Below are positions 38,640-51,631 of a DNA stretch of 64,000 bases, one piece after another; within the stretch, counting starts at the first letter, position 1; every line of letters starts with the position of its first letter. This stretch comes from Septoria linicola (Eukaryota > Ascomycota > Dothideomycetes > Mycosphaerellales > Mycosphaerellaceae). The position numbers and the translations under genes were made by a program. The stretch lies in contig CP099431.1 in assembly GCA_024114885.1 (NCBI GenBank), forward strand, positions 434,001 through 498,000, read 5' to 3'. The notes below the pieces were generated by a model. That model was not told where the DNA came from. It did not search any database and saw only the letters and a list, made by a program, of their open reading frames with translations.

Positions 38640-41600
38640 TAGGGCCTAGAAGTTTCCCTAACTATATTACTAACGAAGCTAGTTTGTACCTAGTAGTATA
38701 CAAGTTAGTAAAGATCTCTATAAGACAGTAGTATGTTTCTGCTTTGTTAATACCTGCCTAGTTCTCTACTATTGCACCTAGCATTACTAGAGTTAGAAGA
38801 GGCCACTTAGCCTTCCTACTACCTAGTAATAGAAACTCTGCTAAGAGAGAAAGATCTAAGTCTTAGTAATTTCCTAAATACAAGGAATCCCTGTCCCTTA
38901 GAGCTAGTCTCCCTACTATAAGAAATTACCCTTCTCTAGAATCCTTAGCTAGTCTAAAGCATTCTACTAATTATTTATTCTATTCACCTATTTCTATAAT
39001 AGACTAAGAGGACAAGAAGAGCTAAAGGATTCCAATCCTAGACAGAACTAACTAGAAGAGATAGTTCAAGCTATAGATAGACAAGCTAGAAGGAAAGGAC
39101 TAGTTCTAGGTAATTAGCTAACTAATTATTAGAGGGAACCCATACATAGTTTAGTAGGACACTAGTCTTCAGATGTATGTTACTTAGAATCAACACTTCT
39201 TAAAAGACAATATAGTATATAGGTTCAGCATTAGATGCAGTATTAGTAAAGATAATAAGATAGAGCTAGAGACATAGTGTGTTACTATACTAGTAGCTAA
39301 GATATAGGTGATTCTCTAGAACAAGTATAATAGAGTCCTAAAGTCCTATACTATAGGTCTAATTAAGCAGTTTGTTATATTTAGAATGTTACCTAATAAG
39401 ACAATTAGGGAAGCATAGAGACACCTTAGAGGCCTAGGCAAGAGGATTACTAAGATTAATCCTTAGGAAGCCTACTACTAGAGCTAAGAGAAAAGGCTGA
39501 AACATCTCCTATAGTCCCTACCTATATTATACTAAGTAGCTAAGGATACTATTATAACCTAACTATCCTTGGATATAGACACTGTTCTCCTTCTACTTAA
39601 GTCCTAAGAGGCAAGAGACAATCTAGACAAGATAGACATAGGTCTAGCTATATTCTATTCTAGGCAGCTCTACTAAGGAAAGTCTCTACTAATATACTAG
39701 CTCTATAAGAAAGGGAAGCACTAGTTGAAGGATTGTCCTAACCTCCCTACTACTAAGAAACTGTCCTAGTAGAGAAACAGTACTAAGAACTAGAAGGACC
39801 CTTAGGGATTATTCCTTAGAGGGAGGGTTAGAAGATCCCCTTTACTAAGGAATGCTAGATATATTAAGAAAGCTGTCTATAAGTTATTATTATATAATAA
39901 GCTAAAGAAGGTTGTCTAGAAAATAGGCAAGTAGCTTCAAAGGATAGAAAAGTCTGGAAAGCTTCTAAAGAAAGGATTTTCAGCCTAGGAGTCTAGTTCT
40001 AGTTCTGATTCTAGAACTTACTCTAGTTCTAGAAGCAATAATGATTCCCTATTAGAAGATAATAACTAAGATAAGTTAGCCTATTCTATAATTAAGGCTA
40101 AAGGCAAGTTGTTACCCTAAGAATAGCTCTTAGATTCCTATACCTTATCCTATATAACTAACTAACTATCCTTCTTCAGATTAGTAAAGCTACTAAGGAA
40201 GAAAGTATAGATTAAGGTAGGAGGAGGATACCTCTATGTAACCTACTCTAGACTAGTATAGATAAAGGGAATCTTAGGAGGAGAAGTTCTACTTGATAGG
40301 GTACTATTTGTTCCTAATCTTAGAGTAAATCTTATGTTATAGGATTAGTTTAGTAAGCAATTTAGAGTCTAGAAGCCTAATTTCACTCTCACCTCTCTAG
40401 ATAGCTAAATAGTTATAAAGACCAAGCTAGTTAGAGGTGTTCTATTTGTTAGTAAGATATTACCTCTCCTATAGAAAAAGTTATATTACTTACTATATAA
40501 TCCTATAGAGGTTAATAATGCCTATACTGCCCTATTAGAGAAGGATCTAAAATAGTAGGAGCTATAGTATAGAAGATTTACATACTTTGGAAGAGGGTTA
40601 CTCTCAAACCTTTATAAAGTTACTAACCTAAAGGAAAGAATTCTAATTCCTAACTAGGAAGAGTATAAGTATAGGATCTATATAATAGGCAAGATAAAGA
40701 AACACCTAGGCAAGTCTATTAAGAGAAGACCTAAAAGATTAGCCCTTATATTAGTAGATATCTGTAGACTATTACTATTATTAGTAAAAGGTTTTATATA
40801 GTAGCTTAAGATTATTAATAACTTCTTAAGAAAGAAATAAGCATTTCTACTCAAGGCTAGATCAGATATACTAACTGCTCTTTAGAACTAGAGGATTAAG
40901 GTAGAAAGGCAGTTAGTAGCACTCCTTAAGTCTGTAAGGGCTAATAATGCTAGAGAGATTACTACTTTGATTAAACAGTAGGAGAAGGACTTTAGAATTA
41001 CCCTTAAGCTAACTAAGGCCTACAATTCACTCTAGAATAGAGTAGTTAAGAGGTCCATCCAAACATTAGAGGCCTCTATTAGAGTAATACTTAAAGAAAG
41101 CAAGATGCCTATTAAGTTTTGGCTAGAAGCCCTTAAAGTATAGGTATATATAAGGAACAAGCTTCTAAATAGACCTAATATTAAGGGATTCAAGCTCTTA
41201 CCTAATAAAGCTTTTAATAGGATCAAACTAATAGTCTCCTACCTTAAGGTATAGGGATATAGAGCTGTAGTATATATAGATGTAAGAGTACAGCCTTAGT
41301 AGGCAAGGAGTAATAAACTAATAAATAGAGGAAAGGATGCTATGTTTGTTAGATACTATAATAATATAGTAAAGGTATAGAAGTTCTAGGAGCCAGATAT
41401 AAAGGCTGTTAAGTAGTATACTAATATAATCTTCTTTAAAGATAAGCTAGGTAGAGAATTAGACTTAAATATTAAGATCAAGAATCTCCCTAGTTCAGCT
41501 CTAGAAAGAAGACCTATTAGAAGGCTAAGAACTATTAGCTAGCCTACTCTATAAGCTAGTAGGAGTACCCTAGGTGCTCCTAGTCTAGGCTAGTAGAAGC

Positions 41601-43660
41601 CTCCTCTCTCTTAGCTATTAGTATAGGTTTAGAAAGGAAAGAAACTCTTTATATAACTTCCACCTCTACTAGAAGATATAGGAGAGTATAGAAAATTCCT
41701 AGACTAAGGGAAAGTTAAGAAAGAATCTAAGAATTCTACTTAAGAAACTATAGAGGTAGATTAGGAGCAGACAGCCCTAAGGCAAACTCTTAGAAAGAGG
41801 AAAGTATCCTAAGAACTTAATAGATTTAACTAGAAGCTGAAGCTAATTAGGCTTAAGCTAGATTAGAATAGTTAGCTAGATAAGGAAATGCTTCTAGAGT
41901 ATTAGGCTTTCTTCTTAGCTATAAGCTCTATTAACCTAGGTATCCTATAAGACCTAGAATTCTTAGAGGAAGTTAAAGAGATTACATTCTTAGCTACTAA
42001 AGAAGTAGGAATATATAAATAGGAGGTTCTAATCCTAAGGAACTATAAGGAAGTAGTAAGTGATCCCAAGTAGGGTTATCTCTAGTAAGAAGCTATTTAG
42101 AAGGAGCTAGATACACTTACAAGCAACAACACCTAGACTATAGTAGTCCTACTAAAAGGGGCTAACCTAGTCACCTCAAGATAGGTCTTTAATGTTAAGA
42201 GAAAGCTTAGTAGAGCTATTAAAAAGTTCAAGGCAAGACTAGTTATAAGAGGGTTCTCCTAAAAGTATAGAGTAGACTATATAGAGACTTTTGCCTCTAT
42301 AGTTAGGCAGGATACTCTAAGAGGATTTATAGCTATAGTCTATAAGAAGGACCTAGTTCTGCACTAAGTAGATATGAACAATACATTTATAGAGAGCACC
42401 CTACATAAGGACATCTATATAATCCTACCACTAGGTGTTAACCTACTAACTAGTATAGTCTTATAAGTTCTAAGGAGTCTCTATAGGCTAAAGCAAGCTA
42501 TAAGAGACTAGAATCAGCTATATATATCAAAGCTAAAAGGAATAGGATTCAGACAATTAGAAGTAGACCTATGTCTTCTAATCTATAAGAAAAGGAAAGA
42601 CCTAATAATCCTAATCTATATTAATAACATACCTATTACTATAGAGAGACTAGAAGATGTCCTCTAGTTTAAAGACTAACTTAGTAAGGTCTTTAAGATC
42701 AAAGATCTTAGAGAACTAGACAAGATTCTTAGAATAAGACTAACAAGAAACAGATAGTAAGGCTGGCTAAAACTTGACTAGAAGCACTATATCTAAGAGA
42801 ACCTAGCTAAGATGGGAATAGGTTAAGAGACTATATTACTAACTCTTTTACTAATAGACAGCTATAAAAGTCTAAAGCCTACTAGACCAAATAATGAAAG
42901 GTATAACAAATAGGAGTACTAATCCATTATTGGAACATAGATGTGGCTTGTAACTATTATAAGACTAGACATTTTATTTGCCCTTAGAAGATTAAGCTCC
43001 TATATTAGTAATCTAATAGTAGGACATATAAAGGCTCTAAAGAAGCTAACTAGATACCTGAGATCAAACCCAGACCTTGGTCTAAGATACTTAAGGAATA
43101 GTTAAGGCTTTCTTACTAGATATATAGACTCTAACTATATAATAGACAAGACTAACAGAGTCTCAATCCTTAGATATGTCTTCTTCCTTTATAGTGCACT
43201 AATCTCCTAGATAAGTAAGAAGTAGAAATCTGTAGCTACATCTATAATAGAAGCTAAATACATAGCTATAGGTATATATGCAAAACAGTTATAGTTCCTT
43301 AGTACTCTTTTAAGAGAGCTTAGATGCCTAGAGTTAGTAGGAGAATATTCTTACTAACTAAGGATCCTTAGTAACCAGGAAACTGTTACTAGAATTAGGC
43401 TAATTTAGCTAAAAGGTAATAACCAAGCTACCCTTACTCTAGTCAAGGACTTATATGTTTATAACAAGTCTAAATACATTAATATCTTATATAATGCTAT
43501 GAGAAAGCTCTAGTAGAACAGACTTATCTCTATAGAATATATAAATATAAAAGAGATAGTAGTAGATAGTCTCACTAAGCCAAAGAATAGACTATAGTTT
43601 CAGGAGTTTGTAAGGTAGCTCTGCCTTGTATAAGAGATATATAAAAGATAACTCCAAGCC
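38640..43660 (+). pseudogene. Young copia gag-pol, inactivated
   Basis: One long frame with scattered RIP-type stops. Landmarks: zinc knuckle remnant 39695-39736 (K-K-G-K-H…D-C, leading cysteines lost); protease L-D-S motif near 40128-40140; pre-integrase H-x-R-x-F region near 40568; and integrase with W-L-E-A-L-like block near 41120-41135. RT has its first catalytic region (V-D-M-N-N-T-F-I) near 42370-42395. Its YxDD box at 42617-42628 now encodes Y-I-N-N, both aspartate codons changed G to A after T. RNase H follows, with I-D-S near 43122 and E-A-K-Y near 43250, the usual copia E-A-E-Y place. About 640 bp of non-coding DNA follow before the 3' LTR. The order integrase before RT confirms copia. 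Confidence 0.9.
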
Positions 43661-44287
43661 TTGGAGTTGAACTAAGAGGAGTCTAAAAGAAAGATTTTAG
43701 TTACTTGACTCCTCCTTAGTTAGACTTTACAAAGTCCTAAATGCCCTTACTAATGTCAGACCTGTTACTAACTACAATATTACTATATAGTACCTAGCTG
43801 AACTAGACACCCCCTAAGGCTAAGTACTAGTTAATATTGAAGACCTCCTCTATAGCAGCTATTATCTCCTCTACTAGTATATAGTTACTCTACTCCCTAG
43901 CTTAATACAAGATCCCTATAGCTAAGAATAGTGCACTCTAAAGACTATTAGGGAACTAAGAAGCTGTATAGAATATAACTAAGTAGGAGACTAGGCTATA
44001 AGGAATCTAGGGAGCTATTAGAATTAGCTATAAGAAAGGATAGGGGTAACTTACTAGATAGTCTATGTCCTAAACAATCTACTCCTATATAAGAGAGGAG
44101 GAAGATCTTGTAGAAGGCATTTCTTTTGCCTTTTTGTAGGAGATAGTAGTATAGAAAGTTTGTTAGATTAATAGTTAGTACTATCTAGTTGTTAGTCTGA
44201 AAAGCAAGTACTTGATAACTAATCAAGATTAGGACTAGCATTTGAGTACTATAGATAATCTGTTAAAAGATCTAACTATATAGCATA

Positions 44288-44573
44288 AGTGGGAGTGTTA
44301 AGAATGTATCCTAGATAGTCAGTCTAGATATAGACTTCTGAGCATAGTTCTAGATACCTAAGGCATCCACCTAAGGCTTAGTAGGAGGTATATCTTGCTT
44401 CTCTTTCTTCTCTTCTTAGATAACTAACTCAATTAACTTTGTATTTAGTTCCTAGCATATTGCTACTATACTGTGTATATAAGTCAGTTCAAGATTGATC
44501 CCCTATTCTTCTTTACTACGCTATACCCTCCTTAATATTATATAGTATCTATAAACGCTCTCTACTTTTAATA
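44288..44573 (+). repeat. Young copia polypurine tract and 3' LTR
   Basis: AGTGGGAG at 44288-44295 is followed at once by TGTTAAGAATG, the unmutated TG start of the 3' LTR (44296-44573). The LTR ends TTTTAATA before CGTAC. Confidence 0.93.
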
Positions 44574-44650
44574 CGTACTATAATTATACTATGCGCTAAG
44601 CCTACGAGCCTAAGGCGGGTCTTAGCCTTTAACCTTACCTAGCTCTTATA
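44574..44650 (-). repeat. Gypsy-E 5' LTR, outer piece
   Basis: The duplicated CGTAC plus the remaining 72 bp of the LTR. 100 + 72 gives exactly the 172 bp of the intact LTRs. It ends CTCTTATA before the ATACT target duplication. Confidence 0.92.
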
Positions 44651-46945
44651 ATACTATAGCTCCTACTATTTTAGATCCTTCTCTAATAGGGTAGTATAGG
44701 TATTATTAACCTCTATAGGATTATATAGTAAGTAATATAACTTTTCCTATAGGAGAGATAATATCTTACTAATAAATAGAATACCTCTAACTAGCTTAGT
44801 CTTTATAACTATTTAACTATCTAGGGAGGTAAGAGTAAAATTAGGCTTTTAGACTCTAAATTACTTACTAAACTAATCCTATAATATAAGATTTACTCTA
44901 AGATTAGAAATAAGTAGTACTCTATTAAGTAGAACGTCTCCTTCTAAGATTCCTTTTATCTATACTAGTCTAGAGTAGGTTATATAGAGGTATCCTCCTC
45001 CTACCTTAATCTATACTTTCTTCCTTAGTAGCTTTACTAATCTAAAGAAGGATAGTTAGTTAGTTATATAGGATAAGACATAGGAATCTAAGAGCTATTC
45101 TTAGAGTAATAACTTATCTTTAGCCTTAATTATAGAATAGGCTAACTTATCTTAGTTATTATCTTCTAATAGGGAATTATTATTACTTCTAGAACTAGAA
45201 TAAGTTCTAGAATTAGAACTAGAACTAGACTCCTAGGCTAAAGATCCTTTCTTTAGAAGCTTTCTAGACTTTTCTATCCTTTAAAGCTACTTACCTATTC
45301 TCTAGATAGCCTTCTTTAGCTTATTATATAATAATAACTTATAGATAGCTTTCTTAATATATCTAGTATTCTTTAGTAAAAAGGATCTTCTAACTCTCTC
45401 TCTAAGGAATAATCTCTAAGGGTCCTTCTAGTTCTTAGTACTATTTCTTTACTAGGATAGTTTCTTAGTAGTAGAGAGGTTAGGACAATCTTTTAACTAA
45501 TACTTCTCTTTCTTATAGAGCTAGTATATTAGTAGAGACTTTTCTTAGTAGAGCTACCTAGAATAGAATATAGCTAAACCTATATCTATCTTATCTAGAT
45601 TATCTCTTACCTCTTAGGACTTAAGTAGAAGAAGAATAGTATCTATATCTAAGGATAGTTAGGTTATAATAGTATCCTTAGCTACTTAGTATAATATAGG
45701 TAGAGACTATAGGAGATGTTTTAGCCTTTTCTCTTAGCTCTAGTAGTAAGCTTCCTAAGGATTAATCTTAGTAATCCTCTTACCTAGGCCTCTAAGATAT
45801 CTCTATACTTCTCTAATTATCTTATTAGGTAATATCCTAAATATAATAAACTACTTAATTAGACCTATAGTATAGGACTTTAGAACTCTATTATACTTAT
45901 TCTAGAGAATTACCTATATCTTAGCTACTAGTATAGTAATATACTATATCTCTAGCTCTATCTTATTATTTTTACTAATACTATATCTAATACTAAACCT
46001 ATATACTATATTATCTTTTAAGAAATATTAATTTTAAGTAATATATATCTAGAGACTAGTGTCCTACTAAACTATATATAGGTTCTCTTTAATAATTAGT
46101 TAGCTAATTACTTAGAACTAGTTCTTTCCTTCTAGCTTATCTATCTATAGCTTAAACTATTTCTTCTAGTTAGTTCTATCTAGGATTAGAATCCTTTAGC
46201 TCTTCTTGTCCTCTTAGTCTATTATAGAAATAGGTAAATAGAATAAAGAATTAGTAGAATACTTTAGACTAGCTAAGGATTCTAGAGAAGAGTAATTTCT
46301 TATAGTAGAGAGACTAGCTCTAAAAGACAAGGATTCCTCGTATTTAGGAAATTACTAAGACTTAGATCTTTCTCTCTTAGTAGAGTTTCTATTACTAGGT
46401 AGTAGGAAGGCTAAGTAGCCTCTTCTAACTCTAGTAATACTAGATATAATAGTAGAGAACTAGATAGGTATTAATAAAGTAGAAACATACTACTATCTTA
46501 TAGAGATCTTTACTAACTTATATACTACTAGGTACAAACTAGCTTCGTTAGTAATATAGTTAGAGAAACTTCTAGGCTCTAAATGTTTTCTATAAACTAT
46601 AAGGGATATAAGTAACCTATACTAATATAGGTTACTCTTATTTAGTATATAAACCTAGGCTTATAACCTATTTAAAGTAGAGAGCGTATTATATACTATA
46701 TAATATTAAGGAGGGTATAGCGTAGTAAAGAAGAATAGAGGATTAATCTTAAACTAACTTATATATATAGTATAGTAGTAATATACTAGGAACTAAATAT
46801 AAAGTTAATTAAGTTAGTTATCTAAGAAGAGATAAAAGAGAAGTAAGATATACCTCTTACTAAGCCTTAGGTAGATGCCTTAGGTATCTAGAACTATACT
46901 TAGATGTCTATATCTAGACTAACTATCTAGGATATATTCTTAATA
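44651..46945 (-). mobile_element. Old copia, right piece, with 5' LTR
   Basis: Continuation of the minus-strand copia interrupted at 31630: gag, leader and 5' LTR (46669-46945, 277 bp). It is heavily RIP-mutated relative to the same part at 7920-10215. It ends CATTC-type (ATATTCTTAATA) at 46945, directly against gypsy E3 pol sequence, so the copia inserted into E3. The other end of this copia is beyond the X insertion and is not visible, so its target duplication cannot be checked. Confidence 0.9.
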
Positions 46946-46989
46946 AAGCCGTCGGTACGTAAGGTTACTATAGAGACGCTAAAAAAAGA

Positions 46990-49900
46990 GAAGGTATTAG
47001 AGAAGGACTACGATCTCTAGATACTAAGCTTAGTAGCGATATATACCTCTCTATATAAGTCGTAAATACGACTTACCTAGAGAGCGTAGTCGAGGCGTAG
47101 GATAGGCTTAAGCTAGCCTAATTCCTTCTTAATAATACTACTAATATTAATATAGTATTAAGATCCTTTGTCTTATAATATAGTATTATAGCTCGAACTA
47201 ACGCTACTTTACCTCTAGCTATCTTATTTACTAGAGAATTAGGATATTATTATAGCGTATACTATATACGCGTACGGCTCGTAGACTCTATAGGAGTAGA
47301 GCGTATAATAGGTATAATCTTTTATACCTACGATATACTAACCTCTAATATAATCTTAAGTCGACTATAGAGGCGTACTTATTATATACGAGTCGATAGT
47401 AGCTTGAATAAGTAGACCTATAGCGATACTTTTAAAAACGTTAAGGTTAGAGAAGCCTATAAGTTTTTTAAGGACTTAAAGTATATACTAACTATATATA
47501 TAGTAGTAATAAGTAAGATAGACGAAGGCGAAGAGCTTAACTCTCTTCCTCCTAAGTTCTAATAGTTCTCTAATATTCTAAACCTAATAGAGGAGATAAG
47601 GAGTAAGCTAGTAGATAGCGTAGAGTATACGATTAAGCTACGTCTAGGTACCGTTCTACTCTTTAGGCTACTATACTACTAGTCGGGTAAGGAGCTAGAG
47701 GAATTAAAGAAGTACCTTACTATAAGCCTTAAGTATAATTAGATTAAGCGTAGCGTTAGCGAGGTAGGTACGCCTATCCTATTCGTACTAAAGAAAGATA
47801 GTAAGCTAAGGCTATATATCGACTACTAAGGGTTAAACGAAATTACTATTAAGAATAGGTACCTACTCTCTTTAATTAGTAAGATACTAGATAGGCTTAT
47901 AAGAGCTATATAGTTTATAGCCCTAGACCTTATAGATATATACTATTAGATTCGTATTAAGCCTAGCGACTACTAGAAGACTACGTTCTATACGCGCTAT
48001 AGCTACTTCTAGTATAAGGTAATACTATTTAGCCTAACTAACGCTCTAGCTACGTTCTAGGCGTATATTAACTATACTCTAGTAGGTCTAGTCGACACGT
48101 ACTATATAGTATACCTAGATAATATTCTTATCTATAGTAAGAGCTATGTAGACTACGTACGCGATATATACGACGTACTTACGCGTCTCTAGAAGTTCGG
48201 ACTCTATACTTAAAGAGCGAAGTACAAATTCTAGTAGAAGGAAGTCGATTTCCTAGGCTTCGTAGTAACTACTAGAGAGGTTACGATAGATCTATATAGG
48301 ATAGACGTAATCGTAGTATAGCTAACGCCTATAACGCTCGTAAAGGTTTAATCCTTCCTTAGGTTTACTAATTTCTACTAGCGTTTTATTTTTAAATACT
48401 CTAGAGTAGTATCTCCTCTTATAGCATTATCTAAGAGCGCCGTAGTAGGTAAGAAGCCAGGCCTACTTAAGTAGACTATACGAGAGGAGTAGGCGTTTAC
48501 TAAGTTAAAAAGGCGTTTTTCTATAGTACTACTACTAAGGCACTTTAACCTTACGCTTAGATTATAGGTCGAGAGCGACGTCTCTAATTATATAATTACT
48601 ATAATCCTTAGCTAACTCTTTAGTTCTAAATAGTACTCTATTATATTTATATCTAGGAAGATAATTACTATAGAGTATAATTACGAGATATACGATAAGG
48701 AGCTTCTTATAGTAGTTAAGGCTTTTAAAGCGTAGAGGCCGTACCTCGAAGGCGCTCTATATACGATCGACGTACTAGTCGACTATACTAACCTTCGTAG
48801 GTTTATAAGTATAAAGAAGTTAACTAGTAGGTAAGCCTATTAGGCTATATTCCTAGCTCTATTCGACTTCGTTATAATATACTAGGTAGGTAAGCGAAAC
48901 CTAGCCGACGCGCTATTAAGGCGTAGCGATTACGCTAAGGAGGTAGTAGAGGTAACTAACCTACTACCTACTCTATAGACTAAGTTATAGCTATAGAATA
49001 ATTAGAGTACGAGGAACGTAGGCGGACCGCTCGTAGCTCGCGTCTATACGACTTATAAAGAATAGTATTCTTTTATAGAGAGAAGTACTAACTCTAACCT
49101 ATAGTAGTAGTTTTTAACGCCTATACGAGTAGTAGGTATAATTACTAAGAGCGAAGAGCTATACGTAAACGTCTTAGACTTAATCCTTAGATATACTCGC
49201 GCGCTAGTATAGGTAGAGCTAAGTATAAGCGTAGTATACTCGTAAGCGATAAGTAATAGTAGCCGATTCGAGTAATATACTATAAGAGAAGGAAACCTCT
49301 AGGTAGACGATTTACTATACGTATCTAAGAACTACGTCTTACGAATATAGGTAATTTATATATACTACGATAATACTCTTATAGGCTATTTTAGTAAAGA
49401 TAAGACTATCTCGCTAGTACGAAGGAAGTACTAGTAGCTAGAGATAACTAAGGATATCGTATAATACGTAGAGTCCTATAGGAGTTACTAGAAGGTAAAG
49501 GCGCGTCGCTATCGACTATATAGCGAGCTAACTACGCTACCTATACTAGATCGTCTATTCTAAGAATTAACTTAGGATTTTATTATAGATCTTCTATCGA
49601 GTAAGCGAGGAGTATACGTATATAATACGATTCTAGTTATTATCGACCGATATATAAAGATAGTTATCTTTGTCCTAACTATAAAGAGGTATACTAGTAG
49701 TAACCTTATAAGAGTCTTAATATTAGAAGTAATTAGGTATTATAGTATGTCTATAGGTATTATTAGTAATAGAGAGTCTATATTTATAAGTTAGTTTTAG
49801 TCTAACTTCTACTACGAGGCGTATATAAAGTATAAGCTAAGTATAGCGTTCTATTCGTAAACGGACAAGTAAACTAAAAGAGCGAATTAGATACTTAAGA

Positions 49901-50126
49901 CTTACCTACGTATCTACTATATAGAGTAATAAGATAACTAGGTAGACCTATTAGTATAAGCCGAGTTCGTATATAATAATAGTACGTATACGATACTAAA
50001 GGTATTACTATTTATAGCGCTATATAGTTTTAATCTAGAGCTAGTAACGAGTAGGTAAGAAGCTTAGAGCGCGCTTCCTAAAAGGGAGATACTAGCTACT
50101 AAGGAAGCTATAGAAAGATTAAAGAA
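46990..50126 (+). pseudogene. Gypsy-E3 pol, inactivated
   Basis: One frame runs about 1,040 codons with RIP-type stops. The protease-side region lies at 47100-47450. The RT N-terminal block is at about 47770-47860 (G-T-P-I-L-F-V, Y-I-D-Y, T-I-K-N-R). RT F-x-Y-K-V-L/I-F-x-L is near 48000. The YxDD box at 48112-48123 reads Y-L-D-N (second aspartate changed). The RNase H core is near 48550-48770 and linker/integrase near 48780-50126, with an integrase D-R-Y-x-K block near 49645. The integrase C-terminus is removed by the deletion at 50127-50134. No active product is possible from this copy. Confidence 0.88.
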
Positions 50127-50257
50127 GAACTATATTATTTATATACGCCTACTAAGTAGGTCGTATAGTACTCGTAGGTAAGAAGTAAGAATCTAACTAT
50201 AGCCTATATAGGCGCGAGTAGAGTATAAGAGGCGTAGGTAGATAGCGAGCGAAACGC

Positions 50258-51092
50258 TTATTTATCGTCTATAGAGAGCACGTCGTCGCTAGCGTTTCCG
50301 CTACTAGTAACGCTCTCTATATCCTTATCCTTATCCTCTTCTACCTCTACCTCCTTATTAGACACTATATCCTCTAAGAGCTTACTCTTCTCCTAGTTAC
50401 TACTCTTAAGGTAGGCCGCCTCTATAGTAGCGTCTAGAGCGTCGCTAGAGGCGCCTACTATATAGTTAGTCTATAAAGAGTATTAGTATCGTATAAGGAT
50501 CGTATAGGAAAAGTAGGTATACCTCGTACTATAGCTTAAATATAGCTACTATAAAGTTAGACTAGCGCTAGGTCTCTACTAGACCGGCGACGGATATCGC
50601 GCTAGCTACTAGCGGAGCGAGTACGCTCGCCTTACGTAGTATATCCTAGCTACTAATAGCTTTACCCTTATTACTAGTAAAGACCTTCTTAGAGGTCTTA
50701 ATAGAGGTATAGAGGCTCTTTAGGTAGCGCTTTACCTACTCTTTACGTACGCTCTTAGAGAGGGTCTCTAGCTACTCGTAGTAGTATAGTACGTAGCGCG
50801 CCTACTACTTAAGGTTTCTATTAGTAATACGCTTATAGGCGTAGTACTAGCGCTTATAGCGCTAGTACTTAACCTTCTAGCTAGGCTTTATTACCCTATT
50901 ATACGTAGGCTCGTCGTCTATACGTAGTCTATTAGTAGGTAAAGCGTAGTTAAGGAGTATTCGAAGAGCTATACCGTTATAGGTATACTTAATATAGTAG
51001 AGGTAGATATTAATATCTCCTCGTCCTCTAATATTATCGATAGTATAGGGTAGGTAGTTCGTAACTACGACTCTAGTACGTTTCGGTAGTAT
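50258..51092 (-). pseudogene. Antisense gene in Gypsy-E3, copy 3
   Basis: Third copy of the intron-containing frame, again opposite to pol and again exactly 835 bp long, from the start codon position (51092-51090, ATG changed to ATA) to the TAA stop at 50260-50258. It carries more RIP-type changes than copies 1 and 2. Colinearity without insertions or deletions over three copies in two orientations shows that it is an integral part of the element, not a chance insertion into one copy. Confidence 0.6.
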
Positions 51093-51460
51093 TATACTTA
51101 CGTTAGTAGTATAGTTAACGTATAGAGATACTAGCTTTACTAAGGATATAGAAAATATTATATATATAGAGAGAAAGTCTAAGAGAGAGTTAGAAGAGTT
51201 TTTAAGAACACGCTCGAGCTACGAATCGTAGTCGCTATAGTAAGGAATATATTACTACGTAAACGTAATACGTATAGTAACTCTTTACTTTATAGCGTAG
51301 ATTTATATAATACGCTAAAGGTTCGTAGGTATAACGCGTTAGAGACGCGATAGGTACAGAATATATAAAGTATATTATAAAGACTAAATAGGAAGCCTAG
51401 AATATAACCTATAAAGTAAGAGTATCGCTAAGGGTAGCTCTCTTAGAGAGAGGAGATAGT

Positions 51461-51631
51461 TATAAGAGCTAGGTAAGGTTAAAGGTTAGATATGCCTTCG
51501 GCTCGTAGGCTTAGCGTATAGTATAATTATAGTACGCGTATATATCTAAAAGAAGATAAGAATTAGTCCTACGATATCCTAATAGTCTTATTAGGAGGGC
51601 GCTCTATATATTACTATATACCTCTTTTATA
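51461..51631 (+). repeat. Gypsy-E3 3' LTR
   Basis: Reverse of the 22419-22590 LTR; starts TATAAGAG and ends CTTTTATA. Confidence 0.9.

Larger units (their letters stand above)
38275..44573 (+). mobile_element. Young copia retrotransposon, full length (6,299 bp)
   Basis: Complete plus-strand Ty1/copia element. LTRs of 278 bp lie at 38275-38552 and 44296-44573, CGTAC target duplications at 38270-38274 and 44574-44578, and a purine tract AGTGGGAG directly before the 3' LTR. The order is gag, protease, integrase, RT, RNase H. It is the least mutated large element in the window: CpA and TpG are still common, but TAG/TAA stops and changed catalytic codons show it was hit by RIP. The two LTRs differ at about 17 places by eye, all C/T or G/A, with no length change. 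It splits the 5' LTR of gypsy E and is therefore the youngest insertion in the nest. Confidence 0.95.
31631..44650 (-). mobile_element. Gypsy-E LTR retrotransposon, complete but nested-into (about 6.7 kb without insert)
   Basis: Full-length minus-strand Ty3/gypsy element with the 3' LTR at 31631-31802 and the 5' LTR at 38175-44650, the latter split by the young copia. Flanking ATACT target duplications (31626-31630 and 44651-44655) prove insertion into the old copia. Removing the 6,299-bp insert and its 5-bp target duplication leaves about 6,716 bp. From right to left: gag (about 38110-36950), protease/RT/RNase H/integrase (about 36900-33550), 16-bp tandem repeat, antisense gene, 3' LTR. RIP is nearly saturated, with no open protein. 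It was present before the 9.2-kb duplication, since unit 1 carries its 3' part. Confidence 0.92.
46946..51631 (+). mobile_element. Gypsy-E copy E3 (5' truncated, plus strand)
   Basis: The same family as 31631-44650, in reverse orientation. It starts inside the gag/protease junction, where the old copia interrupts it, and continues through protease, RT, RNase H and integrase to about 50126. It then jumps over about 676 bp present in the other copies, continues into the antisense gene (50258-51092 minus), and ends with a 3' LTR at 51461-51631. As the target of the old copia it is the oldest layer seen. Confidence 0.9.

Noticed and set aside
41032..41226. 64-codon minus-strand open frame inside the young copia
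   Set aside because: It lies antisense to the integrase coding region, is hydrophobic by chance, and has no conserved counterpart outside the element.
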